Position numbers and translations under genes: made by a program. Below are positions 58,021 to 64,000 of a stretch of DNA of 64,000 nucleotides, one piece after another; within the stretch, counting starts at the first letter, position 1; each line of letters opens with the position of its first letter. Under the pieces are notes generated by a model. It was not told the DNA's origin. It saw only the letters and a list, made by a program, of their open reading frames with translations, and did not search any database. Where the stretch lies: NCBI GenBank assembly GCA_036843405.1, contig DAITSJ010000006.1:1-64000 (forward strand), in the 5' to 3' direction. This DNA comes from DGNJ01 sp002388905. GTDB lineage: Bacteria; Pseudomonadota; Gammaproteobacteria; Pseudomonadales; Porticoccaceae.

Positions 58021-59655
58021 ATGGCACTACTCGAAGTGGACAACCTCAGGATCTATTTCCATACCCGCAACGGTGTCACCAGGGCGGTGGACGGCGTCAG
58101 TTTCGCCGTGGAAGAAGGTCAGACCCTGGGGATTGTCGGCGAATCCGGATCCGGGAAATCCGTCGCCTGCTACAGCCTGCTCGGCCTGATCCCGCGACCG
58201 CCGGGGCGCATTGAGGGCGGCACGGCAAGATTCCGGGGGGAAGATCTGCTGCGCTGCTCGGAAAAACGGCTCGGAGCGATACGGGGCGACGCTATCGCGG
58301 TGATCTTCCAGGATCCCATGACCTGCCTGAACCCCTACCTGACCATCGGCGAGCAACTGATCGAACCCCTGATCTATCACCGCCGGGTGGATCGCAGGAC
58401 GGCTAAAACCCGGGCGCTGGACATGCTCCGGGAGGTTGGCATCCGCATGCCCGACCGGCGCTACCACAGCTACCCTCACGAGTTGTCGGGAGGGATGCGC
58501 CAGCGCGTTATGATCGCCATGGCGCTGATCGCCGAGCCCAAACTGCTGATCTGCGACGAACCCACCACGGCCCTGGATGTGACCATTCAGGCGCAGATTC
58601 TGGCGCTGATCGAGAAGTTGCAGAAAAAACACGGCGTCGCCGTCATCTTCGTCACCCACGACCTGGCAGTCATCTCGCGGATCGCGGACCGGGTACTGGT
58701 CATGAACAAGGGCCGGGTGGTGGAAACGGGAACCACCGGGGAAATTTTTTCGCGCCCCAGGGAAGCCTACACCCGCAAACTGCTGGCGGCCATTCCCGCC
58801 GGCGCCAAGGCCGCGCCCCTGCACCGCGACGAAACTCCGCCCCTGCTGACTGTGAGGCACCTGAAAACCTGGTTCCGGGACTACTCCCAGGGTTTTATCC
58901 AACTCCGGCGGAACCCCGAGGCCCGCTACGTGAAGGCGGTCAACGATATCAGCCTGGACATTCACCGGCACGAGATTCTCGGTGTGGTGGGCGAGTCCGG
59001 GTCGGGCAAATCCACGCTCGGGCGCACCATTCTCAAACTGGTACGCGCCACCAGTGGAAACATCTGTTTCGACGGCACCGACATTTCGGCGCTCAGTCCC
59101 CGCCGTATGAAGCCCTGGCGCCGGCGAATGCAGATGATTTTCCAGGACCCCTACGCGTCACTCAATCCGCGGATGACCGTTTTCGAGACTCTTGCCGAGC
59201 CCCTGCTTCTGCACAGGCTGGCCACGCGACGGAACGTGGCCGGGAAAGTCGCCGAACTGATGGATGAGGTGGGCCTGCCCCGGGCGGCCGTGCGCAAGTA
59301 CCCCCACGAGTTCTCCGGCGGCCAGCGACAGCGTGTCGCCGTGGGCAGGGCCGTGGCCACGCGCCCCGAGTTTATCGTCGCCGACGAGCCCGTATCCGCC
59401 CTGGATGTCACCATCCAGGCCCAGATACTGGACCTGATCCTTGACCTGGTGGACAGGCACGACCTGACCATGATGTTTATTTCCCACGACCTGTCCGTCG
59501 TGCGTCAGATCGCTGACCGGGTTATGGTCATGAACCAGGGGGAACTGATCGAGGAAGGGGAAACCGAGGCTCTCTGGGCTTCACCGGCACACGAGTATAC
59601 CCGCGGATTGCTGGCGGCAATCCCCACCATCCCCACCACTCCCAACCCCGCCTGA
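58021..59655 (+). CDS. Fused oligopeptide ABC transporter ATPase (OppD-OppF)
   Basis: 544-residue protein with two complete ABC domains: the first half OppD-like (Walker A GESGSGKS, signature LSGGMRQRVMIA, Walker B LLICDEPTTALD) and the second half OppF-like (Walker A GESGSGKS, signature FSGGQRQRVAVG, Walker B FIVADEPVSALD). Each is followed by the C-terminal oligopeptide-transporter extension (YTRKLLAAIP and YTRGLLAAIP). This replaces the two separate ATPases of E. coli. The ATG at 58021 (MALLEVDNLR) fits; an upstream frame adds 19 unlikely residues. Separated from oppC by the antisense small gene. Confidence 0.93.
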   Translation: MALLEVDNLRIYFHTRNGVTRAVDGVSFAVEEGQTLGIVGESGSGKSVACYSLLGLIPRPPGRIEGGTARFRGEDLLRCSEKRLGAIRGDAIAVIFQDPMTCLNPYLTIGEQLIEPLIYHRRVDRRTAKTRALDMLREVGIRMPDRRYHSYPHELSGGMRQRVMIAMALIAEPKLLICDEPTTALDVTIQAQILALIEKLQKKHGVAVIFVTHDLAVISRIADRVLVMNKGRVVETGTTGEIFSRPREAYTRKLLAAIPAGAKAAPLHRDETPPLLTVRHLKTWFRDYSQGFIQLRRNPEARYVKAVNDISLDIHRHEILGVVGESGSGKSTLGRTILKLVRATSGNICFDGTDISALSPRRMKPWRRRMQMIFQDPYASLNPRMTVFETLAEPLLLHRLATRRNVAGKVAELMDEVGLPRAAVRKYPHEFSGGQRQRVAVGRAVATRPEFIVADEPVSALDVTIQAQILDLILDLVDRHDLTMMFISHDLSVVRQIADRVMVMNQGELIEEGETEALWASPAHEYTRGLLAAIPTIPTTPNPA

Positions 59656-59792
59656 TACCTGCGGGTCACTCTGGATAAAGCGCCGATAAAAGCTGTCCGG
59701 AACAACACATTGCCGGGGCAAACCCGAGCCTCCGTGGCCGGGGTCGACTATGCTCTCTCAAACCGGCGGAAATATTTTGGAGAATCGCGGCC

Positions 59793-60542
59793 ATGAAATA
59801 TTCTTTATTTACCCTGCTGCTTACCTTTTGCTTTCCCGTTTTTGCCCAAAGCGCGGCGACCACGGGCAATCACCTTGTCTACCAGGTCGACGGCGCGGCC
59901 TATGAGGGCTACTACGTGTCACCCCGGCCCGACGCACCCCTGGTTTTCCTGATCCACGACTGGGACGGGCTGACCGGTTACGAAACCCACCGGGCCGATA
60001 TGCTGGCGGCGCTCGGCTACGCCGTGTTCGCACCCGATCTCTTCGGCGCCGGCGTCAGGCCCACCGAGGTGGAGGACAAGCGCCAGCACACCGGCGAACT
60101 GTTCCGCGACCGGCAAAAAATGCGCGCCCTGCTCGACGGGGCCCTGGCCGCCGCCCGGGCCAGCGGTGCCGAAACCGACAACGCCGTAGCCATGGGTTAT
60201 TGCTTCGGGGGCGCCGCGGTACTCGAGCTCGCCCGCGCCGGCGCTGGCTTCAAAGGTTATGTGACCTTTCACGGCGGACTGAACACACCAGCGGGACAGG
60301 ATTACGGCGAGACCGACGGACGGGTGCTGGTGATGCACGGCACGGCGGACACTGCCGTGACCATGGACGACTTCAAGGCCCTGGCCCTGGATCTGGAAGC
60401 ATCCTCGGTGCCCCACGAAATGATCACCTACGGCGGCGCTCCCCATGCCTTCACGGTTTTCAACACTGATAAGTACCGCGAGGATGCGGATAGAAAGTCC
60501 TGGCAGCGTTTCCAGGAATTCCTGAAAAACACGTTAAAGTAG
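59793..60542 (+). CDS. Exported dienelactone hydrolase family protein
   Basis: Alpha/beta hydrolase of 249 residues with an N-terminal signal peptide (MKYSLFTLLLTFCFPVFAQS, cleavage near 19-21). The catalytic triad is C137 (GYCFGG), D186 (HGTADTAVT) and H218 (GGAPHAFTVF), the cysteine-nucleophile dienelactone hydrolase type. Substrate unknown; likely a periplasmic ester or lactone hydrolase. Stand-alone gene, convergent with the next. Confidence 0.9.
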   Translation: MKYSLFTLLLTFCFPVFAQSAATTGNHLVYQVDGAAYEGYYVSPRPDAPLVFLIHDWDGLTGYETHRADMLAALGYAVFAPDLFGAGVRPTEVEDKRQHTGELFRDRQKMRALLDGALAAARASGAETDNAVAMGYCFGGAAVLELARAGAGFKGYVTFHGGLNTPAGQDYGETDGRVLVMHGTADTAVTMDDFKALALDLEASSVPHEMITYGGAPHAFTVFNTDKYREDADRKSWQRFQEFLKNTLK

Positions 60543-60611
60543 GCGACAAGGCGCCTCTCCGGGAACTGCCCACCGGACTGGTCGTCCCTTTAGCGACTCC
60601 GCAGTTCGGTC

Positions 60612-61886
60612 CTATTCCGCGGACCGGGCTTCGTGCTGGGCTACCCGCTTGAGGATTTCGGCCCGACGACCGGCAAGATCGGCGCCCGGCGTTCCCAAGG
60701 GCACAGTACCGGCCAGTTCGCTTAGCTTGACGCGTCGCACCTCACGCACCAGGGGATCGATGTCGGCGTTGGCTGGCAGGTTTTGCCAGCGGAGCATGAA
60801 CCAGCCCTCGTGGAGGCCGGCGGTGTCGATCCAGTTCGCCACGCCCGGATCCACCAGTGAGACCACATAGGTGTAACTGCCATCGGGATTGGCCGCACTC
60901 TGGGACAGGTTGCGACTGGTGGTCAGATAAAGCGGCGTCGGCGAGATGGTCCAGGGATCGCTGATCTGGAATCCGGTATAGTCGGCGCCGCCGTCCGTGG
61001 TGACGATCACCAGGGCCTCGTCACCGGCGAGCCGGAAGCGACCGCCGGCCTGGGTGCCCCAGTTGCCTTCCCTGATGCGGGCGTTGGGACCCACGATCTG
61101 GTTGTGGGGCGGCGTGTTCCAGAACGTATTCTTGAAACCCAGCCAGAAATTCACGAACTCCTCGAGGCCCTCGGCGGCTTCCTCGGCGAGGCCTTGTTCC
61201 GACTTTTCGGGCAGGGGCTCGGGTCCGGCCACGGCCCTGATGGTAAAGGCCGTGGGCTGCTGCCCCCAGTCGGAATGGCTGTCCCGGATCGCGATTTGCA
61301 GGGGGCCATCCGCAAGTTGCATGTGGTTGGCCCTTCCGTTGTCCGGGGATTTATCCAGGGTAATGGTGAAACGACCCTCCGAATCCGCCTCGATATCGCG
61401 ATTGGTCAACGTGGCGATGGCATCCCCCCAGCGTAGTTGACCGTCCTCGGCAAGGGTAACGTTGATACTCATCTGGGCCGTGGCCGGGTCGCCGAAACGC
61501 CCTTCCAGTTCGTAGCACCAATCGCCGCGGAGAGGACCCGTTCGGTTGACGTTATCCGGGTTGTCAATGGCCACGGCGGCGCCGGGGAATATCTGGCCAA
61601 ACCAGTGCCTGGGTGTATTGTCCACCGCCCAGAGCAGTTTGGGGCGGGAGGGATCGGCATTGATCACTGAAACCACCTGGCCCATGACCCACTGGTCCAG
61701 GGCCCGGTCAAGACCAGCGGCACCATCCGGTGTCGACGCGTCCCGGTCCGCCAGCAGCAACGGCCGGACCCGTTCCCGGGCGCTACGGACTTCGGGGCTG
61801 CCCACGATCCGCAAGGCCAGGGCTTCCAGGTTAAGCTGATCGTCGGTGGCGAGGGGGTTCGTCGATTGTCTGTTACTGGCTGCCAT
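60612..61886 (-). CDS. Uncharacterised protein, possibly DUF1214-like
   Basis: 424-residue soluble protein without a signal peptide or membrane helices. It begins with a helical segment (LNLEALALRIVGSPEVRSARERV), followed by a Trp/Gly/Asp-rich beta region (NTPRHWFGQIFPGAAVAIDNPDN, RGDWCYELEGRFGD, WGTQAGGRFRL) and a C-terminal NWIDTAGLHEGWFMLRWQNLP that recalls DUF1214 proteins. I am not sure of the family. It is preceded by a VOC protein gene on the same strand, 62 bases away, so the two may act together. Confidence 0.55.
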   Translation of the reverse strand: MAASNRQSTNPLATDDQLNLEALALRIVGSPEVRSARERVRPLLLADRDASTPDGAAGLDRALDQWVMGQVVSVINADPSRPKLLWAVDNTPRHWFGQIFPGAAVAIDNPDNVNRTGPLRGDWCYELEGRFGDPATAQMSINVTLAEDGQLRWGDAIATLTNRDIEADSEGRFTITLDKSPDNGRANHMQLADGPLQIAIRDSHSDWGQQPTAFTIRAVAGPEPLPEKSEQGLAEEAAEGLEEFVNFWLGFKNTFWNTPPHNQIVGPNARIREGNWGTQAGGRFRLAGDEALVIVTTDGGADYTGFQISDPWTISPTPLYLTTSRNLSQSAANPDGSYTYVVSLVDPGVANWIDTAGLHEGWFMLRWQNLPANADIDPLVREVRRVKLSELAGTVPLGTPGADLAGRRAEILKRVAQHEARSAE

Positions 61887-61948
61887 CGTTATCGTTTAAT
61901 CCTCTGATCACAATCTGAAAGAGTCCCGGGTTCCGGTCGGCTGCCCGC

Positions 61949-62500
61949 TTACCCGAACAATTCGCTGACGTCGCGCAGGGGCTTGTCGCCGGCGCCCTGC
62001 CGATGGGCGTCGTACATGGCATCGAGCATCCCGAACACAGTGTCGGGGCACTCGAGTACTTCCAGGAATACCCCCATTTCCCTGCGCGCGTCGAAAAACG
62101 CATTGCGCCCCTGGCCGGGCACTTCGAAGGCCAGTACCTTCTCGAGACCGGTCTTTTCATAGTCGGCACAAATGGCATCGAAGTCAGCCGGGGAAATGGG
62201 CTTGATGTTGGTCATGATATGGTGCGTCGCCCCTTCTCCATGGTGCTCCAGAACCTCGCCGAAGATAGCCGGCGTATCGGGCAGCGGCTCGATAAACTCC
62301 ACCAGCGTCGTGCCGGAAAACCCAAGTGCCGCCTTGATCCGCCCCCCGAAGTGCCTGCCATCTGCTTCGAAGGCCATTTCCGGCATAGGCATCAGGTAGA
62401 ACGGACCGGCGCCGGCGATATTCGCCCAGTAACGTGCCGCGGCATCCATATCGCCGGTGACATAGCAGACTTCCGTAACGGAACCGTTTTGCAGGGACAT
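61949..62500 (-). CDS. VOC family protein
   Basis: 183-residue protein of the vicinal-oxygen-chelate superfamily: YVTGDMDAAARYWANIAGAGPFYL in the first module, GTTLVEFIEPLPDTP, and HHIMTNIKPISPADFDAIC in the second. The histidine and glutamate residues could be metal ligands. It is similar in type but not in sequence to the VOC gene at 16681. The start is the ATG at 62500 with GAGGAAAGG upstream. Confidence 0.85.
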   Translation of the reverse strand: MSLQNGSVTEVCYVTGDMDAAARYWANIAGAGPFYLMPMPEMAFEADGRHFGGRIKAALGFSGTTLVEFIEPLPDTPAIFGEVLEHHGEGATHHIMTNIKPISPADFDAICADYEKTGLEKVLAFEVPGQGRNAFFDARREMGVFLEVLECPDTVFGMLDAMYDAHRQGAGDKPLRDVSELFG

Positions 62501-62694
62501 TGCCTTTCCTCCCGGGCCTGCCCGGCGTGGCCGGGCATCTGTTTATAATCGGGCGGACAGCAATAACCTGTCCGCTTTATGCATTCAAAAAGGCATCATA
62601 GAGAATTAACGCGTATTAATGAAGCGCGACTTGGTACGATTGTAAAGTGCTGGCATTTCGTTATGCTCAGGTCTGATATGCAGTGGAGCAAGCG

Positions 62695-63333
62695 ATGAAA
62701 AAATCCCTCCGTCTGGTCTTGAAGGGACTGGCCACGATTCTGCCGCTGGCGCTTACCCTCTACTTCCTGATCTGGCTGCTGATGGCCCTGGAGAGACTGA
62801 CCCGACAGGCCCTGCTCTGGGTCATGCCGGATATCCTCTATTTCCCCGGCCTGGGAATACTGGTGGGACTGGTGGTGTTGTTCCTGGCGGGACTGCTCGT
62901 CAACGCCTATTTTATCCGGCATGTGATCGACCTCGGCGAGGGCATTCTTGAACGGATCCCGCTGGTCAAATCGATATACGGGGCGATCCAGGACGTCACC
63001 CGGGTATTCTCAATGGGCGAGCGCCGCGACATGCAGAGCGTTGTTTCCCTCGATATGGGCAACGACATGCACCTGATCGGTTTCGTCACCGGCACCAACT
63101 CGGGCAAGGCGTTCTTTAGCGACCAGGAGTCGGAAAAGGTCGGCGTCTACCTGCCCATGAGCTACCAGGTCGGCGGCTATACGCTCTATGTGGATCGCAA
63201 GCGCTTGAGACCACTCAATATCGGCATCGAACAGGCCATGCGCATCGTCATTACGGGGGGTGCCCTGAGTACGCCCCAGGATGGCGCCCGTGGGACCGAG
63301 ACACCGGCGAAAGGGCCCCAAACCGGACGCTGA
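62695..63333 (+). CDS. DUF502 family membrane protein
   Basis: 212-residue membrane protein with two N-terminal helices (about 9-33 and 50-75) and a soluble C-terminal domain, showing the DUF502 features RIPLVKSIYGAIQDVTRVF and GFVTGTNSG...VGVYLPMSYQVGGY. Function unknown. The ATG at 62695 with GGAG is used; an in-frame GTG four codons earlier is possible. The C-terminal tail after residue about 185 is low complexity. Confidence 0.9.
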   Translation: MKKSLRLVLKGLATILPLALTLYFLIWLLMALERLTRQALLWVMPDILYFPGLGILVGLVVLFLAGLLVNAYFIRHVIDLGEGILERIPLVKSIYGAIQDVTRVFSMGERRDMQSVVSLDMGNDMHLIGFVTGTNSGKAFFSDQESEKVGVYLPMSYQVGGYTLYVDRKRLRPLNIGIEQAMRIVITGGALSTPQDGARGTETPAKGPQTGR

Positions 63334-63336
63334 CCC

Positions 63337-63370
63337 CGGTCAGGCCGACCCGGTCAGGCCGACCCGGTCA
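63337..63370. repeat. Short 14-bp tandem repeat between convergent genes
   Basis: CGGTCAGGCCGACC occurs twice in direct tandem (63337-63350, 63351-63364) and a third, partial copy follows, in the gap between the DUF502 gene and the VIT-family gene. Probably slippage; no function apparent. Confidence 0.7.
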
Positions 63371-64000
63371 GCCGGCCAACCCCTGTAGTACGGTACCGGC
63401 GGCATAGGCGAGGGCCGCCGCGATGCCGCCGATTAACAGTGTCTCGAGGCCGGCTTTTTTCCAGCCCGTATCAATGACCCGGGCCTTCAGGGCCCCGACC
63501 ACAAAGAACGCGACCGCGGTCAGGCCGCAACTCCAGGCAAACGCACCCTGAACCAACCCGGGTACGCCCCAGTTGACCAGATAGGGAACGAGCGGAATAA
63601 GGCCCACCAGGCAGAAGGCCACGAAAGTGGCGACACCGCCCCTGAAAGGGCTGTGCTCGTGCAGGGACATGCCATGCTCTTCCTGGAGCATGGTGTCCAC
63701 CCACTGCTCCCGGTCCGCGGTGATCACGTCCACCACCTGCTCGAGCAGTTCCCCGTCGAAGCCCTTGCGGGCATAGATCTGACGAACTTCTTCCCGCTCG
63801 CCCTGGGGGTATTTGGCGATTTCGTCCTGTTCCCGGAGCCGCGCCTTGTCGCGAAGCTCGTTCTCGGCCCGGGTGCCCAGGTAGTTGCTGACCGCCATGC
63901 TGAAACCGTCCGCCAGCAGGTTGGCGAAACCAAGGATAATGACGACGCTTGCCGACAGACCGGCACCGGCGACCCCCGCCACCACCGCAAAGGTGGTCAC
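63368..64000 (-). CDS. VIT1/CCC1 transporter family protein (partial)
   Basis: At least 210 residues of a membrane protein related to the vacuolar iron/manganese transporter family. The visible part opens with TTFAVVAGVAGAGLSASVVIILGFANLLADGFSMA, the first two helices with the conserved G-x-x-A-G and ADG-x-S-M-A features, then a soluble insertion with charged helices (AENELRDKARLREQDEIAKYP) and further membrane helices. The N-terminus lies beyond the window: the family normally has residues such as G-L-N-D-G-L-V before TTFAVVAG, so the GTG at the edge is not the true start. Confidence 0.88.
   Translation of the reverse strand: MTTFAVVAGVAGAGLSASVVIILGFANLLADGFSMAVSNYLGTRAENELRDKARLREQDEIAKYPQGEREEVRQIYARKGFDGELLEQVVDVITADREQWVDTMLQEEHGMSLHEHSPFRGGVATFVAFCLVGLIPLVPYLVNWGVPGLVQGAFAWSCGLTAVAFFVVGALKARVIDTGWKKAGLETLLIGGIAAALAYAAGTVLQGLAG

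Overview
The window looks like the chromosome of a gammaproteobacterium, probably a marine or halotolerant relative of the Pseudomonadales/Oceanospirillales group. The reasons are the GC-rich coding sequence, gammaproteobacterial gene orders (yceD-rpmF-plsX-fabD-fabG-acpP, pabC-mltG-tmk-holB-pilZ-tatD, rluC divergent from rne, ffs-dnaX-ybaB-recR-rnd-ycgL-ycgN), a PilZ protein close to the Pseudomonas type IV pilus protein, and an RNase E with Escherichia coli-like residue numbering. I cannot name genus or species. The sequence is a scaffold: a run of exactly 100 N lies at 34823-34922.

Layout. 0.2-3.8 kb: molybdate uptake (modE facing modABC, with a ModE-type operator before modA). 3.9-6.1 kb: a coiled-coil stress-type protein and an MsbA-like ABC exporter. 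6.3-10.4 kb: an AMP-phosphorylase-type thymidine phosphorylase followed by a divergent phosphoketolase-like protein. 10.5-12.7 kb: DUF432-like protein, MscS channel, YajQ. 12.8-13.9 kb: tRNA-Arg(CCT) with tandem repeats of its 3' end. 13.9-15.5 kb: CBS protein, RsmE, methyltransferase. 15.6-20.6 kb (minus strand): LLM oxidoreductase, VOC protein, malate dehydrogenase, dimeric dUTPase, MBL hydrolase, TatD. 20.6-28.7 kb (minus): pilZ, holB, tmk, mltG, pabC, then after a terminator acpP, fabG, fabD, plsX, rpmF, yceD under a near-consensus promoter. fabF and fabH are absent from the cluster. 28.8-34.6 kb: maf, a HAD phosphatase, rluC and rne with a long 5' leader.

34.7-36.7 kb: tRNA-Ser(TGA), the assembly gap, two repeat units each carrying a terminator hairpin and the tRNA 3' end, an exported OB-fold protein with an internal duplication and a small conserved protein. 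37.0-42.4 kb: a small membrane protein and an aa3/caa3-type cytochrome c oxidase operon with a diheme subunit II and two subunit-III-like proteins. 42.8-50.6 kb (minus): cfa, an AidB-like flavoprotein, an aspartoacylase/GCS2-ligase pair, a small membrane protein, ycgN, ycgL, rnd. 50.6-53.7 kb: recR, ybaB, dnaX (with an intact-looking programmed -1 frameshift signal) and the 4.5S SRP RNA. 53.9-59.7 kb: oligopeptide ABC transporter with a fused OppD-OppF ATPase and an antisense small gene inside the cluster. 59.8-64 kb: dienelactone hydrolase, an uncharacterised 424-residue protein, a second VOC protein, a DUF502 membrane protein and a VIT1/CCC1-family protein cut by the window end.

Most of the window is housekeeping. 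The points that most deserve a second look are the tRNA-3'-end repeat arrays behind both tRNA genes (in the Ser array each unit also holds a G:U-tolerant anti-copy of the tRNA 3' end), the phosphorylase/phosphoketolase-like pair, and the dnaX recoding site. I saw no CRISPR array, prophage, insertion sequence or obvious defence island.
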